Below are positions 33,815 to 43,499 of a stretch of DNA of 62,859 nucleotides, one piece after another. The position numbers and the translations under genes were made by a program. The stretch is from the NCBI GenBank assembly GCA_007694115.1, contig RECJ01000163.1:1-62859 (forward strand). Direction: 5' to 3'. How positions within the stretch are numbered: position 1 is the stretch's first letter; each line of letters starts with the position of its first letter. The DNA is from Leptolyngbya sp. DLM2.Bin27. GTDB taxonomy: Bacteria > Cyanobacteriota > Cyanobacteriia > Phormidesmidales > Phormidesmidaceae. A model generated the notes under the pieces. The model had not been told where the DNA came from. It ran no database searches and saw only the letters and a program-made list of their open reading frames with translations.

Positions 33815-34507
33815 TTACTGATCTACATCAGCGGCCGCTTCGCCACCATCGGCCAGGTTTTCTGGCGGGGCAGCCACCTTCACCATGGCGTGACGCAACA
33901 CCCGGTCACCCAGCTGATAGCCCCGCACAAACTCTTCGATCACGCTGCCTTCAGGATGCTCAGCCGTCGGCTCCCGCATGACGGCTTCATGGAGCAGGGG
34001 GTCAAACTCCTGACCTTCAGCCCGCATGGCCGACACGCCAAGGCGCTTGAGGGTTTCAACTAGCTGCTTGTAGACGCTCTGATAACTTTTGTGGATCGTC
34101 ATCTCGGCTTCGGTTTGAGGCTTAATCTGCGATCGCGCCCGCTCAAAGTTATCGACCACCGGCAGCAGCTCAATGACGGTATCGCCTTTGATCTGATTGG
34201 CCAAGTCGTCTTTTTCTTTGCTGGTGCGCTTGCGATAGTTTTCGAAATCGGCGGCAATGCGCATTGACTGGTTAGCCCGATCTTCGAGCTGAGCTTTTAA
34301 CCCTGCCACCTGGCGCTCAAGATCGGCCAGCGCAGCCGCATCAGCTGCCGCCGGAGCCACCCCTGCTTCTGCTACTTCAACGGTGGCAGCCGCCGCTTCG
34401 ACAAAGTTGTCAAAGTCCAGATCAACGGCGTCTTCTTCAAGAATCTCTTCGATTTCCTCAGGCTCAGAGGAAGGATCGTGTTCGGTTTGGTGAATGTCGT
34501 CAACCAT
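33815..34507 (-). CDS. grpE: Nucleotide exchange factor GrpE
   Basis: A 230-residue protein: acidic, disordered first 60 residues, a long coiled coil (about 60-120: RQVAGLKAQLEDRANQSMRI, then ADFENYRKRTSKEKDDL), and the beta-wing domain (EGQEFDPLLHEAVM; VIEEFVRGYQLGDRVLRHAM). It releases ADP from DnaK. It lies 200 bp upstream of dnaK on the same strand and begins the grpE-dnaK-dnaJ-tusA-rsgA cluster. Divergent from pilB. Confidence 0.93.
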   Translation of the reverse strand: MVDDIHQTEHDPSSEPEEIEEILEEDAVDLDFDNFVEAAAATVEVAEAGVAPAAADAAALADLERQVAGLKAQLEDRANQSMRIAADFENYRKRTSKEKDDLANQIKGDTVIELLPVVDNFERARSQIKPQTEAEMTIHKSYQSVYKQLVETLKRLGVSAMRAEGQEFDPLLHEAVMREPTAEHPEGSVIEEFVRGYQLGDRVLRHAMVKVAAPPENLADGGEAAADVDQ

Positions 34508-34988
34508 GCTGATACGTAACCCGACGGGTGAGTGAATGCAACAATTTTGCCCTGGCTAGCCCCTATACCAGCGGGAACTATCCCTGCCGTAGGGGCCTGC
34601 TTTTGGCACTGGCCCCAATTCTATCGTGGATTGTAGGTTTCACTGCTGTCAGTTGGGGCGACCTAGGGTTCAATATGATCTATATCAACAGCACTTTCAC
34701 TCTTGCTCTGGCTATTGGCTTCGCTACTGGCTTCGCTATTGATCGCTACTGGTGATGTAGAGATCAGCACAATCTGCCCCAAATTCTGGACAGGCACTGG
34801 TAGCCCAGCCAGCCGCCAGATGGTTATGGTGCAGATAAATTGGATGGGGGTATTATCGAGACTATGGGGTCAACGCGAGTGGGGCTTGCGATCGCACCAG
34901 CCGTGCGCCAAGCCCCCCGATTCAGGGCACACTGCTTGCATACGGTTGGGTTTAGGCCTGTTTTTATCGGTACTTTGGCATCAGCGCT
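34508..34988. other. Divergent promoter region between grpE and pilB
   Basis: About 480 bp. GCCCCTA (34559-34565) and TAGGGGC (34590-34596) form an inverted repeat. A 75-codon open frame (34528-34755, plus) encodes two hydrophobic stretches and ends FAIDRYW; its first third translates the inverted repeat, and it matches no family known to me, so it is not called as a gene. Confidence 0.4.
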
Positions 34989-36992
34989 ATGACTAATTCC
35001 TCCTCCCGACGGGCTCTGGTACTACAGCGAAGTTTTTCGCCCTTTGGCAACAAGCTCATTCAATCGGGCTATGTCGACTCTGAGCAAATGCAAAAGGCTT
35101 TGGCGGAGAGCCGCAAAAGCGGTCAGTCGTTGACCGATGTGCTGGAGTCGCTAACGGGCCAACAACTTTCTCCCGAGCTGCTGCGCCAGTACAAAAAGCA
35201 GCAGTTGTTTGAGCTTAAAATTCTCTACGGCGTCGAGTCCCTCGACCCAGAGCTCAACGACATTTCTCCGGCTCAAGTCAGCCATTTAATCGACACCTTG
35301 ATTCCCGTTGACATCTGCCGCCGTCATCGCCTGGTGCCCCTGTCTAAGCAAGAGGAGGGCGACCCCTCGGCCCTAGTTGCCATGGTCGATCCCGAAAACC
35401 TGGAGGCTCAGGATGACCTCAACCGCATTTTGCGGCCCCAAAACCTGGCCCTCAAGCGGATGGTAATCACCGTTGAAGATTTTCAGCGGCTGATGTCCTC
35501 CTACTTAGATGAAGCCGTAGCCAAGCAGAAGAAAGAAGAGCTAGATGCCGCCGTAGATGTAAGCACCAGTCTAGAAGAGCTAGACTTTGGCGAAGGCAGC
35601 CTAGAAGACGTCATCGACGAAGAAGCCGACCTGGGCATGGCCCTCAAAGATGCCGGAGCGGCCCCGGTCATTGCCCTAGTCAACAAGATTTTGGCCAAGG
35701 CGCTGCAGGAGGGAGTATCCGACATCCACGTTGAGCCTCAAGAAGAGTACCTGCGGGTGCGGTTTCGCAAAGACGGCGTGCTCAAAGAAGCCCTGCCGAA
35801 GATGCCCAAAAAAATCATCCCCGCCGTTACCGCTCGGTTCAAAATTATTTCTGAGCTCGATATTGCCGAGCGCCGCATGCCTCAGGATGGCCGCATTCGA
35901 CGCGTCTTCCAGGGCCGCAAGGTAGACTTTCGAGTCAGCACCATCCCCAGCCGCTGCGGGGAGAAAGTGGTGCTCAGGATTCTCGACAACGCCTCTACCC
36001 AGCTGGGCCTCGACAAACTGATTACCGACCCAGCCTCCCTCAAAATTGTCCAAGATATGGCCTCGCGGCCCTTTGGCCTGATCTTGGTGACTGGCCCCAC
36101 GGGCTCGGGTAAAACCACCACCCTGTACTCAGTGCTGTCGGAGCGCAATGACCCTGGCATCAACATCAGCACCGCCGAAGACCCGATCGAATACACCCTG
36201 CCGGGCCTGACCCAGGTGCAGGTGATTCGCGAAAAGGGCATGAACTTTGCCTCTATTTTGCGGGCCTTTTTGCGCCAAGATCCCGATGTCATTCTGGTGG
36301 GTGAAACCCGAGACCCAGAGACGGCTAAAACGGCTATCGAAGCTGCCCTTACGGGCCACCTGGTGCTCACCACTTTGCACACCAACGATGCTGCTGGTGC
36401 GATCGCTCGGCTTGACGAAATGGGAGTCGAGTCATTCATGGTGTCTAGCGCCTTAATTGGCGTGCTGGCCCAGCGTCTCGTCCGGCGGGTGTGCTCCGAG
36501 TGCCGCATTGCCTACCATCCTTCCGCCGAAGAACTGGCCCACTTTGGCCTCAGCGCTTCATCTGAGTCCGACATCACCTTTTATAAGGCAAACACCCTGA
36601 CTGCAGAAGAACTCGCAGAAGCTAAAGCCAAAAACACCATCTGCCCCAAATGCCAGGGTGCAGGCTACAAGGGGCGAGTCGGGGTCTATGAGATCTTGCG
36701 GGTCACCGAACGCCTCCAAAAGCTGATTTCTGAAGGTGCCCCCACCGAGCACATCAAAGAAGCCGCCGTAGAAGAAGGCATGCAGACCTTGCTCTCCTAC
36801 AGTCTCGACCTAGTGCGTCAGGGGCAGACCACCCTAGACGAAGTAGAGCGAGTGACCTTTACCGATACCGGCCTAGAAGCCGAACTCAAATCCAAGCGTA
36901 AGGCCTCCCTCACCTGCTCTTGCTGTGGAGCCGAGCTCCAGCAAGAATGGCTGGACTGCCCCTACTGTCTCACCCCCCGGTTCCACGATTAA
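34989..36992 (+). CDS. pilB: Type IV pilus assembly ATPase PilB
   Basis: A 667-residue GspE/PilB motor that powers pilus extension. N-terminal MshEN domain (about 20-170), then Walker A GPTGSGKTTTLYSVL, Asp box, Walker B VILVGETRDPETA, His box LTTLHTNDA, and a four-Cys zinc site (CSEC ... CPKC). After a further helix the last 25 residues form an extra CSCCGAEL...CPYC ribbon. The start follows a short leader with no clear Shine-Dalgarno. pilT and pilC follow on the same strand, forming the pilus motor operon. Confidence 0.94.
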   Translation: MTNSSSRRALVLQRSFSPFGNKLIQSGYVDSEQMQKALAESRKSGQSLTDVLESLTGQQLSPELLRQYKKQQLFELKILYGVESLDPELNDISPAQVSHLIDTLIPVDICRRHRLVPLSKQEEGDPSALVAMVDPENLEAQDDLNRILRPQNLALKRMVITVEDFQRLMSSYLDEAVAKQKKEELDAAVDVSTSLEELDFGEGSLEDVIDEEADLGMALKDAGAAPVIALVNKILAKALQEGVSDIHVEPQEEYLRVRFRKDGVLKEALPKMPKKIIPAVTARFKIISELDIAERRMPQDGRIRRVFQGRKVDFRVSTIPSRCGEKVVLRILDNASTQLGLDKLITDPASLKIVQDMASRPFGLILVTGPTGSGKTTTLYSVLSERNDPGINISTAEDPIEYTLPGLTQVQVIREKGMNFASILRAFLRQDPDVILVGETRDPETAKTAIEAALTGHLVLTTLHTNDAAGAIARLDEMGVESFMVSSALIGVLAQRLVRRVCSECRIAYHPSAEELAHFGLSASSESDITFYKANTLTAEELAEAKAKNTICPKCQGAGYKGRVGVYEILRVTERLQKLISEGAPTEHIKEAAVEEGMQTLLSYSLDLVRQGQTTLDEVERVTFTDTGLEAELKSKRKASLTCSCCGAELQQEWLDCPYCLTPRFHD

Positions 36993-37145
36993 CCGGCGTG
37001 ACCCCGCCGTGGTTGACAGCATTTTGCCCGTAGGTGGGCATGTTGTTAACAGCAACGGCGGTTTGGCACCAAGGGCGGCCTAGACCTGGCCTGGGCTGTT
37101 TACGCTCCATGTTTCTCCAGTTTCCCATCCCCATGAGGTAATCCG

Positions 37146-38270
37146 ATGGAATTGATGATCGAAGACTTGATGGAAGAGGTAATCGAGCGGGGCGGCTCAG
37201 ACCTGCACCTGTCCGCTGGGCTCCCTCCCTACATCCGCATCAGCGGCAAGCTCACCCCCACCGAGCACGAGCCGATGTCGGCTGAGTCATGCCAACGGCT
37301 GATTTTCAGCATGCTGAACAACACTCAGCGCAAGCAGCTAGAGCAGACCTGGGAGCTAGACTGCTCCTACGGAGTCAAAGGTCTGGCTCGATTTCGGGTC
37401 AACGTCTACAAAGATCGGGGCACCTACGCTGCCTGTTTGCGAGCACTGAGCTCCAAAATTCCGTCCATGGAAACCCTGGGGTTGCCCAATATTGTCCGAG
37501 AGCTGTCAGAAAAGCCCCGGGGGCTAATTCTAGTGACTGGGCCCACCGGGTCAGGGAAATCAACCACCCTGGCCTCCATGATCAACAACATCAACCTGAC
37601 TCGCCCAGAGCACATTCTCACCGTTGAAGACCCGATCGAATTTGTCTATGAACCGATTAAAAGCCTGATTCACCAGCGTCAGATCGGGGAAGACACCAAG
37701 AGCTTTGCCAACGCCCTGCGCGCCGCTCTGCGGGAAGACCCAGATGTGATTCTGGTGGGCGAGATGCGTGACCTAGAGACCATTTCGCTAGCCATTTCGG
37801 CCGCAGAAACAGGGCACCTTGTGTTTGGCACCCTACACACTAGCTCGGCGTCCCAAACCGTTGACCGCATGATCGACGTCTTTCCTCCCTCACAGCAGCA
37901 GCAGATTCGCGTGCAGCTGTCGGGGTCGCTAGTGGCGGTCTTAAGTCAAACCCTGGTGCCCAAGGCCAACCCCAAACCCGGTGAGTTTGGCCGCATTATG
38001 GCCCAAGAAATCATGGTGATCACCCCGGCAATCGCCAACATGATTCGAGAAGGCAAAACCCCCCAGATCTATGGCGCTATTCAGACCGGTGGCAAATTGG
38101 CCATGCAAACCCTTGAAAAGGTGCTAGCCGATCTGTACAAAGCCGGCACCATTTCCTTCGAGGCGGCCATGTCTAAGACCTCTCGCCCTGACGAACTCCA
38201 GCGGCTAATCGGCTCCGGCCCCATCCCCAACAACGCCACCCGCCAGGGAGCCGCAGCCGGACGTCGCTAA
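37146..38270 (+). CDS. pilT: Twitching motility retraction ATPase PilT
   Basis: A 374-residue hexameric ATPase that retracts type IV pili. Motifs: SDLHLSAGLPPYIRISGKL, Walker A GPTGSGKSTTLASMIN, Asp box, Walker B DVILVGEMRDLETI (with the PilT-typical GEMRDLET), His box FGTLHTSSA, and the C-terminal AIRTGGK-like AIQTGGKLAMQTLEK. It lies 150 bp after pilB. Needed for phototactic motility and DNA uptake in cyanobacteria. Confidence 0.95.
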   Translation: MELMIEDLMEEVIERGGSDLHLSAGLPPYIRISGKLTPTEHEPMSAESCQRLIFSMLNNTQRKQLEQTWELDCSYGVKGLARFRVNVYKDRGTYAACLRALSSKIPSMETLGLPNIVRELSEKPRGLILVTGPTGSGKSTTLASMINNINLTRPEHILTVEDPIEFVYEPIKSLIHQRQIGEDTKSFANALRAALREDPDVILVGEMRDLETISLAISAAETGHLVFGTLHTSSASQTVDRMIDVFPPSQQQQIRVQLSGSLVAVLSQTLVPKANPKPGEFGRIMAQEIMVITPAIANMIREGKTPQIYGAIQTGGKLAMQTLEKVLADLYKAGTISFEAAMSKTSRPDELQRLIGSGPIPNNATRQGAAAGRR

Positions 38271-38458
38271 GGCGATGGCAATTTGAACTGATTGCTCAAG
38301 TGCAAATCACTCAGCAGCCCTAGGATGGTGGGACAGCTTCGAGCCTGTCTTGAGGTTGCAGCCAGGGCAGACTCGAAGACGACATGACGAACTGGAGCAA
38401 AGCACGTACCACGCGAGTTCAGGTAGATCTAGCGGGTTCGGCAACCTGAACCCATCGC

Positions 38459-38464
38459 TATAAT
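38459..38464 (+). promoter_or_regulatory. Consensus -10 box before pilC
   Basis: TATAAT lies 33 bp before the pilC ATG, with no good -35. With the 226-bp gap from pilT, pilC may have its own promoter. Confidence 0.4.
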
Positions 38465-38496
38465 TGCAGTACCTTAAGCCATTGAGCCATTGAGCT

Positions 38497-39717
38497 ATGC
38501 CTACCTACGTTGCCACTGGTCGCGATACTACCGGAGTCCAGCGCAAAGAGCGAGTTTCTGCCGAGAACCCCAACGAGGCTCGCAACCTCCTGAAGGATCA
38601 GGGTCTCTATGTAATGGATTTGAAGGAGGAGTCGGGGCTTACCATCGACTTCGAAAGTATCAAAACCTCCATGACCAAGGTAACGGTCAAGGATAAGGCA
38701 ATCTTTTCTCGGCAGTTTGCCGCCCTGGTTAATGCTGGGGTGGCTCTGGTGCGGGGGCTTGGGGTGCTGGCCGACGACTGCCCCAACCCCAAGCTCAAAA
38801 AGGCGCTGATGGCGATTAATGCTGACGTGCAGCAGGGCACCAACCTGTCTGATGCCATGCGTAAGCACCCGGCCTGTTTTGACAACCTCTACGTGGCGCT
38901 AATTCAAGCGGGGGAAGTGGGCGGGGTGCTCGATGAGGTGCTCAACCGTTTGGCCAAGCTCTTGGAAGACCTGGCTCGATTGCAGAACCAGATCAAGTCG
39001 GCCATGGCCTATCCGGTGACGGTGGGATCCTTGGCGGTGATTATCTTCGTCGGTATGACAGTGTTTTTGCTGCCAATCTTTGCCGACATGTTTGAGCAGT
39101 TGGGTGCTGACCTACCGGCATTTACCCAGCTGATGATGTTGATCAGCCGGTTCTTGCGCCAGCCGTTGAACTGGGTGTTGATGATTGCGGCAATTTCGGC
39201 AGCGGGTTTTGCCTACCGCCGATACTATGCCACTCTCAATGGGCGACGGGTGATTGATCGGCTGTCGCTGAAGATGCCTCTATTCGGCGATCTAATTCAA
39301 AAAACCGCTACAGCCCGTTTTTGCCGCACCTTTGGCTCTCTCTCAAAATCTGGGGTCCCTATTTTGACCTCCCTAGAAATTGTCCGAGATACAGCCGGGA
39401 ATCAGGTGATTGCGGAAGCTGTCGATGACGCTCGCAAAGATGTCCAGACCGGCGGCATGATCAGCATTGCCCTGCAAAAGCACTCTGTGTTCCCTACCAT
39501 GGCGATTCAGATGATCAGCATCGGCGAGGAGACAGGAGAACTTGACGCCATGCTGATGAAGGTGGCTGACTTCTACGAGGACGAGGTGGAACAGGCTGTC
39601 AAAGCGCTGACCAGCATCATGGAGCCCATTATGATCATGGTGCTGGGGGGCATGGTGGGCTCCATTCTAGTGTCAATGTACCTGCCGATGTTCAAGATTA
39701 TGGATGCTATCCAGTAG
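38497..39717 (+). CDS. pilC: Type IV pilus inner-membrane platform protein PilC
   Basis: A 406-residue GspF/PilC protein on which PilB and PilT act. Two GspF domains: SRQFAALVNAGVALVRGLGV with AGEVGGVLDEVL, and TFGSLSKSGVPILTSLEIV with IGEETGELDAMLMKV. Three membrane helices: about residues 175-200, 220-240 and 375-400. The ATG follows a 226-bp gap from pilT. Full-length. Confidence 0.94.
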   Translation: MPTYVATGRDTTGVQRKERVSAENPNEARNLLKDQGLYVMDLKEESGLTIDFESIKTSMTKVTVKDKAIFSRQFAALVNAGVALVRGLGVLADDCPNPKLKKALMAINADVQQGTNLSDAMRKHPACFDNLYVALIQAGEVGGVLDEVLNRLAKLLEDLARLQNQIKSAMAYPVTVGSLAVIIFVGMTVFLLPIFADMFEQLGADLPAFTQLMMLISRFLRQPLNWVLMIAAISAAGFAYRRYYATLNGRRVIDRLSLKMPLFGDLIQKTATARFCRTFGSLSKSGVPILTSLEIVRDTAGNQVIAEAVDDARKDVQTGGMISIALQKHSVFPTMAIQMISIGEETGELDAMLMKVADFYEDEVEQAVKALTSIMEPIMIMVLGGMVGSILVSMYLPMFKIMDAIQ

Positions 39718-39778
39718 TAGGCTGATACCAAATCCGAGGCCCATACCGTGGACGGGGGCATTTTCATCGGGGCAGGTG

Positions 39779-40906
39779 CTAAGCCAATAACCCGCCGCTG
39801 AGACGCTTCAGCGCCCGGTGGGCAACCTGCGCGTAGCTCACTTCTCCACAAAACACATTGACCATGGTGAGGGTACTGGAGGGGCGTTTGACGCCAGCTC
39901 GGTAGGCCAGGGCCGGGGCCTGATAGACCAGTTGGGCAATGCGCCTAGCCCAGCGCATCTCTTCACCCCATTCTTGGTTGATCACCTGGCTGTAGGTTTC
40001 GAGGGCGGAGTCACGCCCTGCTAATGCCTGGGCGATCGCATCGGCTGCCTTCAGCCCGCTGAAAATAGAAGGACGAATGCCCTCAGCCGTAAACGGATCG
40101 ACCACGCAGGCGGCTTCGCCCGCTAGCACCGCCCGGTGGGTATGGAGCACCTGAGGCCCATCCCAAATAAAGATTGGGTGGCCGAAGTGCTGAACAGTGC
40201 TGGCATCGACCTCAAAGGCGGCGGCATAGTCGGCTACCGGGGTACGCAGGTCTTGCTTGCGCTGTGTCCCAGAGCGAAACACGCCACCGCCGATGGAGTA
40301 GCCATCGGCTTTGGGAAAATTCCACAGGTAGCCCTGCTGAATCAGCCCCAGGTCGAAGTGCACCACTGGCTCATCGGGCACCTCAAGGCGGGGCTCAGCC
40401 TCCAGGGCCGCCGCTAGTTTGTACTTGCGCTCGGGAAAGCCCAGCCACTTGGCCATTGATCCGCGCGCTCCGTCTGCGGCAATTAAATAGCGGCCTTGCA
40501 CCGGGCCACGGCTGGTGTTGACCTGCCAAAAATCACCGTGACTGTCAATGCCCTGGGCCTTGGTGCCATCCCACAGGGTCGCCCCCTGCTTTTGGGCCTG
40601 CTGCACAATGAAGTGGTCAAACTCGTCGCGGCGCACCATCCACAGGGCTTTTTCGGCGGGTAGCTCAGCTTCGATCGGGTCTGCCAAGTTGAAGGTGTAG
40701 CGCACCTTGCGCACCTTGACGGAGATCGCCGGGGAAAAGTCAAAGTCAAACCACTGGGCCACCTGGGGCGATACGCCGCCGCCGCAGGGCTTGTAGCGGG
40801 GCAGTTTAGCGGCATCGAGCAGCAGCACCTGGTGGCCCGCTTTGCTAAGGTGGTAGGCGGCGGTGGATCCGGCGGGGCCGGCCCCGACAATAATGCAGTC
40901 GTACAT
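39779..40906 (-). CDS. Geranylgeranyl reductase family FAD-dependent oxidoreductase
   Basis: A 375-residue flavoprotein: GxGxxG motif VGAGPAGSTAAYHL at residues 7-20, PCGGGVSP (family signature after the FAD motif), RRDEFDHF, and GEAACVVDPFTAEGIRPS (second FAD-binding motif). The family reduces isoprenoid chains, such as geranylgeranyl to phytyl. It is distinct from the main ChlP, which is longer. Twelve bases separate it from a homogentisate phytyltransferase gene, so it may supply or edit the prenyl tail in tocopherol synthesis. Function is inferred from context. Confidence 0.8.
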   Translation of the reverse strand: MYDCIIVGAGPAGSTAAYHLSKAGHQVLLLDAAKLPRYKPCGGGVSPQVAQWFDFDFSPAISVKVRKVRYTFNLADPIEAELPAEKALWMVRRDEFDHFIVQQAQKQGATLWDGTKAQGIDSHGDFWQVNTSRGPVQGRYLIAADGARGSMAKWLGFPERKYKLAAALEAEPRLEVPDEPVVHFDLGLIQQGYLWNFPKADGYSIGGGVFRSGTQRKQDLRTPVADYAAAFEVDASTVQHFGHPIFIWDGPQVLHTHRAVLAGEAACVVDPFTAEGIRPSIFSGLKAADAIAQALAGRDSALETYSQVINQEWGEEMRWARRIAQLVYQAPALAYRAGVKRPSSTLTMVNVFCGEVSYAQVAHRALKRLSGGLLA

Positions 40907-40917
40907 AGGGTTTTAGG

Positions 40918-41928
40918 TTAGGCCAGCCAGCAGGCTAGGGGAAACATCAGGTATTGCAGGAAAAATAGCTTCCAGATGAACTGGTAGAACTGAGGGTAGG
41001 CCAGTTTTTTCTGCGGTGTGGTGGCCTCTCCGGGGGGGGGCATGCGGCGGCTCATCCACCACAGCAGGGCCAGAGCCAGCAGGTGTGACCCCGCCAGAAA
41101 TAGCTGGTTAACACCGCTCAGCCAGGGGGCTATCAGCGCCATGCCCAGGTAGCAGGCGGTGAGAATGCCCAGGGCCAGATTGAACACGGTGCGCTGGCCC
41201 AGTTTGAGCGAGAGGGTACTGATGCCGTAGCGGCGATCGCCCTCAATGTCGGGGATATCTTTAAACAGAGCGATCGCAACGCTAAACAGTAGAATAAACG
41301 CCGTCAGCGCCCACACCCGCCCTGGAATCGCCAGGGGCAGACCCAGGCGATCGCTGACATGCAGAAACAACCCCAAATTCACAATCGCCCCCCGCACGGC
41401 CAAGATACACACCGAGGCCCAAAACGGGAACCGCTTGAGGCGCACCGGCGGCAGCGAGTAGGCGGTACCAATCCCTAGGCTGAGGCCCACGGTTGCCAAT
41501 AGCCAGGGGCCACCGACTGTGGCTAGCCCTAAGGCTCCCAGACCCGCCAACCCGACAATCCAACGACCGTCGGCGACCGAAAATTCTCCGGCGGCCAGGG
41601 GCAGGTGGGGCTTGTTGATGCGATCAATGGCAATGTCTTCGAGCTGGTTGAGCCCCACAATGTAGAGATTCCCCAGCAGGCAGGCCACTCCGGCCACCCC
41701 CACTAACCCCAGCAGCATCGCCAAGGGGGGAACCCGCTCTGGCTCCACCGCCGCTAAGACCACAGCTGTTATACCCAGCACGCTCAGACTGGTGCCAATC
41801 ACCGTATGGGGTCGCCAAAATTTCCACAGGGCGTAGAGCCAGGGCCAGGGAGTTTGGGTAAACCGCAGACGGTGGCCGGGGGGCACCCCGGGGGGTACCG
41901 TAGAGTTTGGCGGAGCAGCGTTGGGCAT
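40918..41928 (-). CDS. Homogentisate phytyltransferase (UbiA family)
   Basis: A 336-residue membrane prenyltransferase with about eight helices. The two Asp motifs are NQLEDIAIDRINKPHLPLA and KDIPDIEGDRRYG, both intact and of the HPT (slr1736/VTE2) type, after FWRPHTVIGTSLS. It joins homogentisate and phytyl diphosphate, the first committed step of tocopherol synthesis. It lies upstream of the geranylgeranyl reductase homologue, on the same strand. Chlorophyll synthase and ubiquinone-type UbiA have different motif contexts, which makes HPT the best choice. Confidence 0.85.
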   Translation of the reverse strand: MPNAAPPNSTVPPGVPPGHRLRFTQTPWPWLYALWKFWRPHTVIGTSLSVLGITAVVLAAVEPERVPPLAMLLGLVGVAGVACLLGNLYIVGLNQLEDIAIDRINKPHLPLAAGEFSVADGRWIVGLAGLGALGLATVGGPWLLATVGLSLGIGTAYSLPPVRLKRFPFWASVCILAVRGAIVNLGLFLHVSDRLGLPLAIPGRVWALTAFILLFSVAIALFKDIPDIEGDRRYGISTLSLKLGQRTVFNLALGILTACYLGMALIAPWLSGVNQLFLAGSHLLALALLWWMSRRMPPPGEATTPQKKLAYPQFYQFIWKLFFLQYLMFPLACWLA

Positions 41929-42018
41929 AGATGAAAATAGGGTTGCCAGTGACTCAGTTCTCTAGCTTATCGGCTGATGGCTAGCTTGGCGGCGATTTTA
42001 CCTCAAAACCAGCCTTTT

Positions 42019-43104
42019 TTAATCTTGGCTAGGTTTGCCCCGCATGGCTTCAATATCGAGCCAGGTGATGATCACCCCGGCCACGGGTACCGCTAAGAAT
42101 AGGCCCAGCACTCCAGCCACTCTCACCCCCACAATTAAGGCAAAAAACATCACCACAGGGTTGATATCGAGGGAGTCTTTCATGATGTAAGGCAGCAGCA
42201 GATTTTCTTCAACCTGTTGCAGACTAATACACACCACCAGCGCCTGGATCGCTAGCCACACGCTTTGGGACAGCAGCAGCAGCGCCACCAGGCTAATTCC
42301 CAGGGTAGCGCCGATGCCGGGGATCAGATCAAATACCCCGGCGATCAGGGCCAGCACCAGGGGAAAGGGGACGCCTAAAATCAGGAACACGACAAACGCG
42401 GAAACCCCAAAAAAGATCGATAGCAGCAGCCGCCCCCAAAAGAAGCCGAGCAAATTGCGCTGCAAGACGGCATTAAACCGATCTTTGTGCCGAATTGGCA
42501 CATGCTGGAGCAGCCACCACCAGATTTTGGCCCCATCGAGCATCATGAATAGGGTGACTACGGCGATGAGAATAGCCAGCCCTAGGTTGGCTAAGGCCGA
42601 TTGCAGCAGACCCAGCCCGGTGGTCAGCAGGGCCACCGCCTGATCTTGAACCTGGGGAGCCAGTCCCTCCAGGTCAACCGGTAGATTCAGCGTTTCTAAC
42701 AGCTGTTCTAGCCCGCTGAACCAGGGCAGCACTGATTCAGAAAAATCTTGGGCGCTGGCGGCTAGCTGCTGGCCCTGGGATAGGACTGCCATCCCTAGGG
42801 TGAGGGACAGACCGCTGGCAACGGCTAGGCAGGTGAGAAATACTGCGATCGCAGCCACTCCGTGGGGCATCCATCGGCTCAGCAAACTAGCCGGATAGTT
42901 GAGTAAAAACGCCAAGATGGTGGCGGTGACAAACACCACCACCAGCACCTCAAAATAGGCCAGCAGCTGAACCATTGCCCAGCCGCTAGCAAATAAGAGC
43001 AAAAACCGCACCAGGGTGCTGGTGTTTAGCGCCGCCCAGATAGAACCCCTGCCAGGAGTTTCTGGCTCCTGGGCAGTCGACTCCTGCGGCGGCTCAGTCT
43101 TCAT
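42019..43104 (-). CDS. AI-2E family transporter (PerM/YdiK type)
   Basis: A 361-residue membrane protein with about eight helices. It has the family's large central soluble loop (about 110-170), and the GVPFPLVLALIAGVFDLIPGIGATLG and SLQQVEENLLLPYIMKDSLDIN signatures, the last being very typical. Members export small molecules or act as Na+/H+ antiporters; the substrate here is unknown. Its ATG overlaps the 3' end of the DUF2288 gene by 11 bp, so the two are co-transcribed. Confidence 0.88.
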   Translation of the reverse strand: MKTEPPQESTAQEPETPGRGSIWAALNTSTLVRFLLLFASGWAMVQLLAYFEVLVVVFVTATILAFLLNYPASLLSRWMPHGVAAIAVFLTCLAVASGLSLTLGMAVLSQGQQLAASAQDFSESVLPWFSGLEQLLETLNLPVDLEGLAPQVQDQAVALLTTGLGLLQSALANLGLAILIAVVTLFMMLDGAKIWWWLLQHVPIRHKDRFNAVLQRNLLGFFWGRLLLSIFFGVSAFVVFLILGVPFPLVLALIAGVFDLIPGIGATLGISLVALLLLSQSVWLAIQALVVCISLQQVEENLLLPYIMKDSLDINPVVMFFALIVGVRVAGVLGLFLAVPVAGVIITWLDIEAMRGKPSQD

Positions 43105-43399
43105 GGGTAGCAGAGTCTTGTACGAGCACGAAGGGTTGAACGATCAGCGACTGAAACTGCTTTTTGGCGGTTTGATCCCAAATCTCTAGCTGAAAGGGAG
43201 AGGGTTTGGTGATTAGGGCTTCGGCAATCCAGTGGTTAACGACAGCGGTGTTGTCGGTGGCAATCGCCACCCCCACATCGACTAAATCAAGCTGCGGGTC
43301 TACCACCACCACTGCTCCTCGATTGGCGTGGGGGCTGATCCAGGCCCAGTCGGCTGGGGCCAGCATTTCGGACAGTTCCTGCTTCAGGTCTTGGCTCAT
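43094..43399 (-). CDS. DUF2288 family protein
   Basis: A 101-residue protein of the cyanobacterial and proteobacterial DUF2288 family: LAPADWAWISPHANRGAVVV, DLVDVGVAIATDNTAVVNHW, and QFQSLIVQPFVLVQ. No membrane segment or known catalytic motif; function unknown. The end overlaps the transporter start by 11 bp. The ATG at 43399 gives the usual family length. Confidence 0.85.
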   Translation of the reverse strand: MSQDLKQELSEMLAPADWAWISPHANRGAVVVVDPQLDLVDVGVAIATDNTAVVNHWIAEALITKPSPFQLEIWDQTAKKQFQSLIVQPFVLVQDSATHED

Positions 43400-43499
43400 G
43401 GGCTTGGGGGTGCGATCGCGATTTTTACAGGCTACCAGATGCAGCGGGGGTAGAGGGTAGAGAGCCCTAGGGCCAAGGCGGGCTAGACCTCAGCGAGGG

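Noticed and set aside
34528..34755. 75-codon frame with two hydrophobic stretches between grpE and pilB
   Set aside because: No Shine-Dalgarno, its first third is an inverted repeat, and it resembles no family known to me. Conservation in relatives would revive it.
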